Shown piece after piece: positions 7,712 to 15,891 of a DNA stretch of 54,506 bases. The stretch's first letter is position 1. Each line of letters opens with the position of its first letter. A program made the position numbers and the translations under genes. Origin of the DNA: Allorhodopirellula solitaria. GTDB lineage: Bacteria; Planctomycetota; Planctomycetia; Pirellulales; Pirellulaceae. The notes under the pieces were generated by a model that worked only from the letters and a program-made list of their open reading frames with translations, was not told the origin of the DNA and did not search any database. Location of the stretch: the NCBI RefSeq assembly GCF_007859855.1, contig NZ_SJPK01000016.1, positions 1-54,506 on the forward strand, in the 5' to 3' direction.

Positions 7712-9041
7712 AACCGCTGTCCCTGCGCCCAAGGCCAACGTCACCGCCACGACCGATGCGGCCCCGCTCAGCTCTCTCGAACTGGTCCTGTCGCTGGTCT
7801 CGCTGTTGATTCTGACGGCCTTCGTGACATCGCTGATCAAATGGGCGACACTCCTGCGTCACGGCGCCCGATTGTTCGGTGAGCGAGCCTTGGTTCCCGC
7901 CCGCCCGCGCGCTCGACCCTACTGGAACCCCGCCCTCTTTCTGTTCTTCTTCGGGGTGCTGATCATCGCCAGCATGATGCTCAACCGCTGGGCCAGCGAT
8001 GCCGGATGGATCCCCAAACCCACCGCATCGGCTGAAGCCGAGGTTGTCGCCGAGACAGCCCTGCCCGATGCGATCACTCCCGACGAAGTCATCCCCGATC
8101 CCGTCAGCCCGGTAACGATCGACCCACTGACCGACGCCGAGAATCCGCCGGCGACCGCGCCGACCTCGCCACCGGCTCAGGAGATATCGGTCCCGCATCT
8201 CTTTATCAGTTCAGCTGGAATGCTAGCGGCCACGATCGTCACGTTGTTGCTAGCGCAGACTTTCCGCCCGTCCCTGCCGACCCCATCGAGCGGGATCGAC
8301 CCGACCGTCGCCCACGAACGGCCACGCATCGGCTTAGTGCCCCGTCGAGGTGACCTATCGCTCGGTTTCCGTGCCGCGTGGTTGATCTTGCCGCCGACCA
8401 TGCTACTGATGGGATTGGTCTCGATCTTGCAAAAATACACGCACCCGGTGCTCGAGGCGCTCAAGCCAGCGGGACCGGATTCGGCTCCAGATCTGACGGT
8501 ATTTGCAGCCTTGTTCTTCACAACCGCAATCATCACGCCATTGGTAGAGGAGTTCTGGTTCCGCGGTCTCTTGCAAGGCGGCTTGCAACGACTCGCCGAC
8601 ATGGCGGTCGACTCGCAGAGGCAGTGGAACCGCCTCACCGCCAGCCGCTCGTCGAGCGACACGGAGTTTTCTCCTGACGCGTCGAACGATGTCGTCGATC
8701 ATCCCAATGCGTTGGCTACCGACGATCCCTACGCGTCACCCCGAGACTTGGCCCAAAATGAGTCAGTTGCGCAGAACCATTTGACCGCCCGTGAGCTCGA
8801 GCGAGATCAGGACACCCGTAGCGACTGGACGCCGACAGCGGTGTGGCCCATTTTGGTAACGAGCGTGATCTTTGCCGTCATGCACTGGGGCCAGGGACTC
8901 GCCCCGATCCCCTTGTTCTTCTTATCGCTGGGCCTCGGGTATTTGTACCGCCAAACCGGATCGCTGGTTCCCTCGATTGTGGTGCATTTCACTCTCAATG
9001 GATTCACGATGTGCGTGACCCTGCTGCAGATTCTACGTTGA
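7701..9041 (+). CDS. CPBP family intramembrane metalloprotease
   Basis: A multi-pass membrane protein of 446 residues from the CAAX-protease and bacteriocin-processing (Rce1-like) family. All catalytic motifs are visible: EExxxR at 283-288 (EEFWFR), the second-motif His395 in VIFAVMHWGQG, and His429/Asn433 in VHFTLNG near the C terminus. Two acidic loops (about residues 110-150 and 320-370) lie outside the conserved core and look disordered. ATG 7701 lies inside the pgsA end. The stop TGA overlaps the TTG start of uvrA in TTGA. Substrate unknown; the operon with pgsA hints at a membrane role but does not prove one. Confidence 0.85.
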   Translation: MQAETAVPAPKANVTATTDAAPLSSLELVLSLVSLLILTAFVTSLIKWATLLRHGARLFGERALVPARPRARPYWNPALFLFFFGVLIIASMMLNRWASDAGWIPKPTASAEAEVVAETALPDAITPDEVIPDPVSPVTIDPLTDAENPPATAPTSPPAQEISVPHLFISSAGMLAATIVTLLLAQTFRPSLPTPSSGIDPTVAHERPRIGLVPRRGDLSLGFRAAWLILPPTMLLMGLVSILQKYTHPVLEALKPAGPDSAPDLTVFAALFFTTAIITPLVEEFWFRGLLQGGLQRLADMAVDSQRQWNRLTASRSSSDTEFSPDASNDVVDHPNALATDDPYASPRDLAQNESVAQNHLTARELERDQDTRSDWTPTAVWPILVTSVIFAVMHWGQGLAPIPLFFLSLGLGYLYRQTGSLVPSIVVHFTLNGFTMCVTLLQILR

Positions 9042-11854
9042 CCGCACCGATACGCATTCACGGAGCTCGCGTTCATAACTTAAAGAACGTGAGCGTCGAT
9101 ATCCCTCGCAATCAGCTCACCGTGATCACGGGTGTCTCGGGCAGTGGCAAGAGTTCACTCGCGTTTGACACGCTCTTTGCCGAAGGACAGCGGCAATACA
9201 TCGACACGCTCTCCACCTACGCCCGGCAGTATCTCGACGCGATCCCGCGCCCCGACGTCGACCTGATCGAGGGCCTCGCCCCCACGCTGTCGATCGATCA
9301 AAAGAGCGGTTCGCAGTCAGCGCGCAGCACCGTGGCGACGGTCACTGAAATCTACGACTACCTGCGACTGCTCTTCGCACGGGTGGGGATACCGCATTGC
9401 ACCGAGTGCGGCAGTGCAGTCAGTACGCAGACCCCTGATGCAATCATCGAATCTCTTGGCGCATACCCACCACGCACGAAACTCACTCTGATGAGTCCCA
9501 TGGTTCGAGGTCGCAAGGGAAGACACACCGATGTGCTGGAGAAAATTGCCGCTCACGGCTTAGTCCGAGCGCGCGTCGATGGCGAAGTCTTTCTCCTCGA
9601 AGACGTCCCACCACTCGCCGTTCGCAAGAACCACACGATTGAAGCCGTGGTCGATCGCATCGTTGTCAAAGCAGGCATCGAAGCGCGCCTCGATGAATCC
9701 ACACGCTTGGCGATCCGGCTGTCCGGTGGTCTCTGTGCGGCGCTCGTCGAGACACCCGATGGCGATTCCCACTCGGAGTTATTCAGCACCACGATGGCCT
9801 GTGTTCAGTGCGGTGCGAGTATGGAAGAACTCGAACCGCGCACGTTCAGTTTTAACAGTCCCTACGGGGCCTGTCCTACTTGCGATGGATTGGGCGTCGT
9901 CGAGCAGTCGTCAGCGGACAATCGGACAGCAAGTAAACGCTCAGCGGGCAAACAAAAACCGGCCGCTCGAAAGTCTTCAAAGAAAACAGATCCCCAACTC
10001 ACGATCACCTGTCCAACATGCTTGGGTGGGCGTTTACGGCCCGAAGCGCTCGCGGTCTCCATCGCCGGAGAGTCGCTGCCCCACGTGGTTTCGATGCCGC
10101 TACTGCAGACTCAGGATTGGATGAAATCGATCACTGAGTCGCTATCGGAACTGCATCAGCGGGTCGCCGCACCGATTCAAGACGAGGTCGTTCGCCGCAT
10201 CGAGTTTCTTTGCCGGGTCGGAGTGGACTACCTCACCCTCGACCGATCGGCGGACACACTCAGCGGCGGCGAACTCCAACGAATCCGTCTGGCGAGTTGC
10301 ATCGGCAGCGGTCTGGTCAGTGTCTGCTACGTCCTCGATGAACCATCCATTGGACTGCACCCCGCCGATCACGACCGGTTGCTCGACGCGATCGGCGAGC
10401 TCAAGGATCAAGGCAATACGATTGTGATCGTCGAACATGACGAAGACACGATGCGGGCGGCCGACTATCTCATCGACATCGGCCCCGGCGCCGGCGTCCA
10501 TGGCGGATACATCGTCAGCCAGGGAACCCCCGACGAGGTCGCCAACGACCCCGCGAGTCCCACCGGCAGATACCTCGCAGGCAAAGAACCCATAGTCGCC
10601 CGACGGCTCCGCCCGTCGGAAAAAAACAACCAACAGCCCCACCCGCCGGAAGAAGCCATAGTCGACCGACGGCTCCGCCCGTCGGAAGTGGACAACCAAC
10701 AGCCCCACCCGCCGGAAGAATCCATAGTCGACCGACGGTTCCGCCCGTCGGAAGTGGACAACCAACAGCCCCACCCGCCGGAAGAAGCGATAGTCGACCG
10801 ACGGCTCCGCCCGTCGGAAAAGAACAACCAACAGCCCCGTCCGTCCACCAAGTCTTGGCTGACGCTGCGTGGGGCGAGTCTGCACAATCTCGACAACGTC
10901 ACACTGAAACTGCCGCTGGGCAATTTGATCGGCGTCAGTGGCGTGTCGGGCAGCGGCAAGAGTTCGCTCATCGTCGACACGTTGTACCCCGCCCTGGCAG
11001 CCAAACTCGGCCTCGTGGCCAAGCCACCGGGCAAGCATTCGCGATTGATCGGTGCTGAGAAGATCGACAAATTAATTCCGATCGACCAATCGCCGATCGG
11101 GCGGACGTCGCGGTCTTGTCCAGCGACCTACGCGGGCGTACTCGATCCCATCCGGAATGTTTTTGCCAGCACGCGAGCGGCCAAAACCCTCGGGTTCTCT
11201 GCCTCACGTTTCAGCTTCAACTCGCCCGCGGGCAGATGTGATCTCTGCAAAGGAAACGGATTCGAACGCATCGAGATGAACTTTCTCAGCGATCTTTTGA
11301 TCGAGTGCTCTCGGTGTGGCGGCAAACGCTTCAATCGTCAGACGCTGCAGGTGCGTTTCAAGGGAGCGACGATCGCGGATGTCTTGAACATGACCGTCGA
11401 AGCGGCGTTGGAGTTCTTTGAGAATGTGCCGAAAGTCAAAACGCTGCTCTCGTCACTCTTTGATGTCGGCTTGGGTTACGTCACCCTCGGACAATCGAGC
11501 ACAACACTGAGCGGTGGCGAAGCGCAACGGATCAAGCTGGCCACCGAACTGGCACGCCCTGGCACCGGCAGCACACTATATCTGCTCGACGAACCAACCA
11601 CGGGGCTGCACTTCAGCGACGTGCAGCGTCTGCTCACTGTCCTGGACCGACTCGTCGAGGCGGGCAACACGGTCGTCGTGATCGAGCACCACACCGACCT
11701 ACTGGCCGCCTGCGATTGGCTCGTCGACCTCGGCCCGCGCGGCGGCGAAGGCGGCGGCCGCATCATCGCCGCCGGACCGCCCAGCGACATCGCTGCCTGC
11801 CCCGACTCGCTAACAGGCGAGTTCTTGAGCAAAAAGCTAGCAGCTAAGAACTAA
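9038..11854 (+). CDS. uvrA: excinuclease ABC subunit A
   Basis: A 938-residue UvrA, the damage-recognition ATPase of nucleotide excision repair. It starts with TTG at 9038, overlapping the previous stop (TTGA). The first ABC half has GVSGSGKSS (Lys38), a zinc-binding CxxC pair (MACVQCGASM and GACPTCDGLG) and LSGGELQRIRLAS. The second half has a second GVSGSGKSS, a zinc motif (RCDLCKGNG and IECSRCGGKRFNRQTL) and LSGGEAQRIKLATE. Both halves carry the LDEP Walker B. Between the halves, residues 519-602 are a tandem repeat absent from ordinary UvrA. The gene is the last of the pgsA operon and its end overlaps hemL tail-to-tail by four bases. A second uvrA elsewhere in the genome cannot be excluded. 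Confidence 0.9.
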   Translation: MTAPIRIHGARVHNLKNVSVDIPRNQLTVITGVSGSGKSSLAFDTLFAEGQRQYIDTLSTYARQYLDAIPRPDVDLIEGLAPTLSIDQKSGSQSARSTVATVTEIYDYLRLLFARVGIPHCTECGSAVSTQTPDAIIESLGAYPPRTKLTLMSPMVRGRKGRHTDVLEKIAAHGLVRARVDGEVFLLEDVPPLAVRKNHTIEAVVDRIVVKAGIEARLDESTRLAIRLSGGLCAALVETPDGDSHSELFSTTMACVQCGASMEELEPRTFSFNSPYGACPTCDGLGVVEQSSADNRTASKRSAGKQKPAARKSSKKTDPQLTITCPTCLGGRLRPEALAVSIAGESLPHVVSMPLLQTQDWMKSITESLSELHQRVAAPIQDEVVRRIEFLCRVGVDYLTLDRSADTLSGGELQRIRLASCIGSGLVSVCYVLDEPSIGLHPADHDRLLDAIGELKDQGNTIVIVEHDEDTMRAADYLIDIGPGAGVHGGYIVSQGTPDEVANDPASPTGRYLAGKEPIVARRLRPSEKNNQQPHPPEEAIVDRRLRPSEVDNQQPHPPEESIVDRRFRPSEVDNQQPHPPEEAIVDRRLRPSEKNNQQPRPSTKSWLTLRGASLHNLDNVTLKLPLGNLIGVSGVSGSGKSSLIVDTLYPALAAKLGLVAKPPGKHSRLIGAEKIDKLIPIDQSPIGRTSRSCPATYAGVLDPIRNVFASTRAAKTLGFSASRFSFNSPAGRCDLCKGNGFERIEMNFLSDLLIECSRCGGKRFNRQTLQVRFKGATIADVLNMTVEAALEFFENVPKVKTLLSSLFDVGLGYVTLGQSSTTLSGGEAQRIKLATELARPGTGSTLYLLDEPTTGLHFSDVQRLLTVLDRLVEAGNTVVVIEHHTDLLAACDWLVDLGPRGGEGGGRIIAAGPPSDIAACPDSLTGEFLSKKLAAKN
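10592..10843 (+). repeat. 66-bp tandem repeat inside uvrA, from a palindromic element
   Basis: About 3.8 copies of a 66-bp unit begin at 10592, 10658, 10724 and 10790. The unit encodes 22 residues (IVDRRLRPSEVDNQQPHPPE plus two more) and keeps the uvrA frame. Each copy contains the inverted repeat CCGACGG/CCGTCGG with a six-base loop, for example at 10666-10685. Copies differ by only a few substitutions, so the expansion is recent. It joins the two ABC halves of UvrA. Confidence 0.95.
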
Positions 11855-13158
11855 CAGCTAGCCAGTACGTCTTTGGCGGCTTCCACGGTTTCGTCGATGA
11901 TGGCTTCGTCGTGCAGGCGGCTGAAGAACAAGGCTTCGAATTGGCTGCAGGGCAGGTAGACACCTTTTTGGATCATGCCCCAGAAGAAGCGGCCGAAGGC
12001 TTCGCGATCGCAGCGGTCGGCATCGTCCCAGCAAGTGACGGGGTCTGGATTGAAAAACAGCGTCATCATGCTGCCCACACGTGTGATCGTATGGGGGATG
12101 CCGGCGGCGGTCGCGGCCGCATCGAGTCCTGCGGCAAGTCGTGCGCCCATCTGTTCGAGTTGATCGTAGGGAGGGTTCTCTTTGAGAATCTTCAGGGTCG
12201 CGGAGCCTGCGGCGACGGCGACCGGGTTTCCGCTCAGCGTCCCGGCTTGGTACACCTTGCCCGCTGGCAAAACGTTGTCCATGATCTCTGCCCGCCCTCC
12301 ATAGGCGCCCAGAGGCATCCCACCGCCCACGATTTTACCCAGCGTGGTCATATCGGGGGTGACCCCGAAAAGCTCCTGAGCTCCGCCCGGCGCAACGCGA
12401 AACCCGCTCATGACTTCGTCAAAAATCAACACTGTGCCATGCCGCGTCGTCAGGTCACGCAGAGCACTAAGAAACTCTTGGGAGGGAACCACGCATCCCA
12501 TGTTTCCGACGACGGGTTCCAGGATCACGGCAGCGATCTGATCCCCCTCGGCAGAGAACGCGTTCTCCAATTGAGCGACGTCGTTGTATGAGAGCACGAG
12601 AGTATCCCCCGCTGCACCTGGCGTGACGCCGGGCGAATCCGGTGCACCGAGCGTCGCCGCGGCGCTGCCCGCTGCCACCAACAGCGAGTCGACGTGGCCG
12701 TGGTAGTTCCCAGCGAACTTGATCACCTTGTTCCGGCCGGTTGCACCGCGTGCCACCCGGATCGCGCTCATCGTGGCTTCGGTGCCACTGTTGACCAACC
12801 GCACCTTCTCGATGCTCGGCACGGCTTGGATGATCTGTTCGGCGAGCTCGGATTCGGCTTCCGTCGGCGCCCCGTAGCTCGTCCCACGCTGGGCCGCCCT
12901 CGTGATCGCGTCGAGCACCTCGGCTTGGGCATGACCGAGAATCATCGGGCCCCAGGAGCCGACGTAGTCGATGTAGCGATTGCCATCGATGTCGAACAAA
13001 TAAGGGCCTTCGGCCCGCTCGATAAACAACGGCGTGCCGCCCACGGCACCGAATGCTCGAGCGGGTGAATTCACGCCTCCTGGCATCAATCGCAATGCCC
13101 GCTCAAAAGCGGCTTGACTGCGGGCAGGCACGGCAGGAGTTGTGGTCGACACGGACAT
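11851..13158 (-). CDS. hemL: glutamate-1-semialdehyde 2,1-aminomutase
   Basis: A 435-residue PLP enzyme that converts glutamate-1-semialdehyde to 5-aminolevulinate in the C5 route of haem biosynthesis. The family opening LMPGGVNSPARAFGAVGG, the GSWGPMILGH block, NSGTEATMSAIR for phosphate binding, the FDEVMSGFR motif (Asp247) and the Schiff-base lysine in TTLGKIVGGGMPLGAYGG (Lys275) are all present. Length and start are as usual for HemL. It is the last of three minus-strand genes (rsmE, small unknown, hemL), 119 bases after the small gene, and overlaps uvrA tail-to-tail. Confidence 0.95.
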   Translation of the reverse strand: MSVSTTTPAVPARSQAAFERALRLMPGGVNSPARAFGAVGGTPLFIERAEGPYLFDIDGNRYIDYVGSWGPMILGHAQAEVLDAITRAAQRGTSYGAPTEAESELAEQIIQAVPSIEKVRLVNSGTEATMSAIRVARGATGRNKVIKFAGNYHGHVDSLLVAAGSAAATLGAPDSPGVTPGAAGDTLVLSYNDVAQLENAFSAEGDQIAAVILEPVVGNMGCVVPSQEFLSALRDLTTRHGTVLIFDEVMSGFRVAPGGAQELFGVTPDMTTLGKIVGGGMPLGAYGGRAEIMDNVLPAGKVYQAGTLSGNPVAVAAGSATLKILKENPPYDQLEQMGARLAAGLDAAATAAGIPHTITRVGSMMTLFFNPDPVTCWDDADRCDREAFGRFFWGMIQKGVYLPCSQFEALFFSRLHDEAIIDETVEAAKDVLASC

Positions 13159-13277
13159 ATCAAAACAGAGGGGTTGGAGTCATCGAATCAGTGCGGGTCA
13201 ATCGCTGCAGTCTAAAGCTCACAGGCAGTTCGTTCCAGGCGCGACTCGGTGGTCCTGAAAAATGGCTCATCCGCGGT

Positions 13278-13598
13278 CTACGACGGCTCGGCGAGCACCT
13301 TTCCGGTGCGGTCGTCCACCCGGTGGAAATGAGTTTCACCACCAAGTGCAGCCTCGCCGGGCTTTAGCGAGACCAACCAATAGGGTTCACTTGGAACGTT
13401 GGCGGCGACCATCGCTCGACGGATCTCTGGGTCATGCACGCCGTTCTGGCTGTACAACTTGGCGTGAAATTCCTGTTCCCGTCGAACCCTCTCGGTATCG
13501 AAAAAGACTGCAGAACACTTGGTACCCGGTGGGATGTCGCCCAAATGTTCGATCACGATCATGATCGCTGCCTTTTGATCTATTTCTCTGTTCGTCAT
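13278..13598 (-). CDS. small conserved-looking protein, function unknown
   Basis: A 106-residue protein not assigned to a family. The start at 13598 has TAGGAG seven bases upstream. The sequence is soluble and has no signal peptide or membrane helix. Recognisable blocks are MIVIEHLGDIPPGTKCSAVF, FDTERVRREQEFHAKLYSQN and a C-terminal GGETHFHRVDDRTGKVL. Codon use resembles the neighbours. It lies between rsmE (98 bases) and hemL (119 bases) and may be transcribed with them. Confidence 0.7.
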   Translation of the reverse strand: MTNREIDQKAAIMIVIEHLGDIPPGTKCSAVFFDTERVRREQEFHAKLYSQNGVHDPEIRRAMVAANVPSEPYWLVSLKPGEAALGGETHFHRVDDRTGKVLAEPS

Positions 13599-13696
13599 CT
13601 CTTGCTCCTAGCACGCGACCGTTCTCATCGACTCGAATTTCGTTTCCGCGTTATTTGCTGCGGGGACCGGACACGCCCGAACGCGGAGAGGCTGCT

Positions 13697-14413
13697 TCAA
13701 TCATCGAGCACCCGCGCCGCGACGACACAGGCGGCAGTTTCAATCCTTAGAATTCGAGTGCCGAGATCGACCGGCCGCATGCCTGCCTCGACACAGCGGG
13801 CGAGCTCGTCCTCGGTCAGTCCCCCTTCCGGACCGATCACGCAGCACACAGCTGGGTTGGCCTGCTGCGCCGCGTCTCGCAGCGGACCTCCGCCTGGCAT
13901 GGCGACCAAGTGAATCGGCGAATCGCTCTGCCCGGGGGCCGTCTGGCCGATCCATTGATCCAACGACATCACCGGTGCGATCGTCATCAATTGGTTGCGG
14001 TTGGATTGCTTACAGGCTTCGACCACGATTCGTTCCAACTTTCCGATCAAGGAATCACTTGGAGGTCGCTGGGTCCTTGCGAACGTCAGTGGAACAATTT
14101 CGTGGACACCGAGTTCGGTCAGTCGCTCGACCATCTCCTTCGCTCGATCGGGTTTGGGTATCGCGATCGCCAGGACGAGACGCCGGCCCGCTTCCCGATC
14201 CACATGCTGTGGTTGTTCGCTCAGGCATTCACATTCGCGCCGCCCCACGTTGGTGACCTCGGCGTTGGCCTGGCTACCACGACCATCGAAGAGTTCCACT
14301 GAGTCACCCGCGCGCAGTCGCATCACCTTCACTGCATGAGCGGCCTCATCGTCGGGCAGGCGGACGTGGGGGTGCTGCGTTAACAAGTCGGGAACGTAAT
14401 ATCGCCGGGTCAT
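13697..14413 (-). CDS. rsmE: 16S rRNA m3U1498 methyltransferase
   Basis: A 238-residue SPOUT-class methyltransferase that makes N3-methyluridine at 16S rRNA position 1498. The N terminus (MTRRYYVPDLL, then HAVKVMRLRAGDSVELFDGRG) is the RNA-binding PUA-like domain. The C-terminal knot carries the SAM signature VIGPEGGLTEDELARC and LGTRILRIETAACVV. Length is normal. It is the first gene of the minus-strand group that runs to hemL and is divergent from the ExeA-like gene. Confidence 0.93.
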   Translation of the reverse strand: MTRRYYVPDLLTQHPHVRLPDDEAAHAVKVMRLRAGDSVELFDGRGSQANAEVTNVGRRECECLSEQPQHVDREAGRRLVLAIAIPKPDRAKEMVERLTELGVHEIVPLTFARTQRPPSDSLIGKLERIVVEACKQSNRNQLMTIAPVMSLDQWIGQTAPGQSDSPIHLVAMPGGGPLRDAAQQANPAVCCVIGPEGGLTEDELARCVEAGMRPVDLGTRILRIETAACVVAARVLDD

Positions 14414-14939
14414 GGGAGAGATGAAATTCCGAGTGACATGATAGACGAGTGATATCGAAGACGAATCATCATGAGGACAAATGGAGCGGCAGTGCCAATC
14501 GTCTCGTCGGCGAGCTTAGGCTAACAAGATCTTTGCCAGTCGATCGAAGATTGGAACCATCCAAAGAGGCGTTATCGGCACAACACGCGCTGCGACATGA
14601 CGTCGTCCTGGGGACGCTGCAGTGAAACCCTGCCGGTAGATCCTATCGCGAAGACTGTGACGTCGGCAGGGTTTGTCTCGCAGTGCGATGGCGGCTTCGG
14701 TCGATTGGAGTCGCACAGGCAAGTGTGTCCCCGCCTCACCGAATTGGCGGGAGGTTGCTGAGATTCCATCAATTGACGCGTCAACGAGGTACCCGGCATT
14801 GAGAACCAAGCAGAGTTCACGAGATCCCCGACGCCACCATGCGGCCGGCCCCCGACGTCGGATATTTCTGTCCGGCGAGCTGCTCGGGGATGAATTCAGC
14901 AGTTATCCGGTTGAGGAAACAGCCATCCTGTCGCCCCCG
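14414..14939. other. intergenic region before the ExeA-like gene
   Basis: About 525 bases between divergent genes. The one clear structure is the inverted repeat at 14625-14674. Open frames here (for example minus 14516-14809) show no recognisable protein character. Part of the region would be coding if the ExeA-like gene starts at ATG 14688. Confidence 0.5.
14625..14674. repeat. 11-bp perfect inverted repeat
   Basis: AAACCCTGCCG (14625-14635) and its exact complement CGGCAGGGTTT (14664-14674) are separated by 28 bases. It may be a protein-binding dyad or a long-loop stem. No T-run follows, so it is not an ordinary terminator. Confidence 0.6.
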
Positions 14940-15740
14940 GTGTTGCATTACTGGGGGCTGCTCGCCTCTCCATTTGCGCAGCCACAATCACTCGCCGAGC
15001 CGCCCCGGCCAACCGAGTTCTATTACCACAGTGCTGCCCATGTGGGGGCCTGGGCGTGGGTCCAGCGTCTCGTCAGCCAGCCGGCTCGCTTGGGCATGCT
15101 GACCGCATCCGCAGGCGCTGGCACGACGACCCTGCTCCGACAGCTCACCACGACGTCCGGTCTCGGCGACACCGCGATCGCGACTGCCAAGGCGCAGTGG
15201 GGCGATCAATCGATCGATGACCTTGTTGGAAAGCTTCGCCGCACCGCCGAGGCGTATCAGGGGCCCAGCCCAGTGCGGTCGATCTGGTTCATCGATACCG
15301 CCACCAACCAAATGGGGGCCGGTTTCCAGCGCGCCGTCGCGTTTTCGAAGTGGTATGAGAATCATGCCCCCAGCCTGTCCAACGTGTCGGTGGTGATGGT
15401 CGTCCGCAAATCCGTCGATCACGTCAGACTCGTTTCCGACGCCACCCAATCGATACCGGCCCACCATCTATCGCGAACAAACAACCACGACCTTAATCAG
15501 TGCGTCTCAGCGGCGATGCGTCATGCCGGCGGAACGCGTCCGGCGTTCACCGTTGCGGCGACCTCACGATTGGCCGAAGCGGCAGCGGGATCAATCCACC
15601 GTCTCGGACTGCTCGTCCACACCGCCCTGCTGCACGGCTACCACGCGAGACTGAGGCAAGTTTCTCGAACCGACTTGGGCAGCGGGATCACCGCTGCCTC
15701 TCCGAGCGCGCAATCCGCTGAGGTCTACCGAACCGCATGA
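14940..15740 (+). CDS. ExeA-like AAA ATPase with altered Walker A
   Basis: About 266 residues from a GTG at 14940, which gives the family-typical opening LHYWGLLASPF; ATG 14688 or a codon near 14928 are other possible starts. Known relatives (ExeA/GspA, transposition regulators) are AAA+ ATPases. The layout is preserved: a Y/H-rich segment with HxxAWAWVQRL, a P-loop position, SIWFIDTAT as Walker B and an arginine-finger-like R near residue 160. The P-loop, however, reads SAGAGTTTLL, with threonine where the Walker lysine should be, so ATP hydrolysis is doubtful. The C terminus (LGLLVHTALLHGY) matches the helical lid. The kinase gene follows 151 bases later on the same strand. The role is unknown. 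Confidence 0.65.
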   Translation: MLHYWGLLASPFAQPQSLAEPPRPTEFYYHSAAHVGAWAWVQRLVSQPARLGMLTASAGAGTTTLLRQLTTTSGLGDTAIATAKAQWGDQSIDDLVGKLRRTAEAYQGPSPVRSIWFIDTATNQMGAGFQRAVAFSKWYENHAPSLSNVSVVMVVRKSVDHVRLVSDATQSIPAHHLSRTNNHDLNQCVSAAMRHAGGTRPAFTVAATSRLAEAAAGSIHRLGLLVHTALLHGYHARLRQVSRTDLGSGITAASPSAQSAEVYRTA

Positions 15741-15891
15741 GCCCGGGCTGCAGCGGTCAGGGCAAACGGAAAATCACATCCAATCGAGTGATTCTAAATG
15801 AGAGATGCGGTGGTGATCGACGCCCTCGGGCCGATGTGAGAATCTGAGGGAAACCGCACACTTCTGCCTGATTCTGCAGTATCCTAGTGCT

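Noticed and set aside
10142-11038. A 298-codon minus-strand frame across uvrA
   Set aside because: It lies entirely inside a clear uvrA gene and its internal repeats are the mirror of the 66-bp units.
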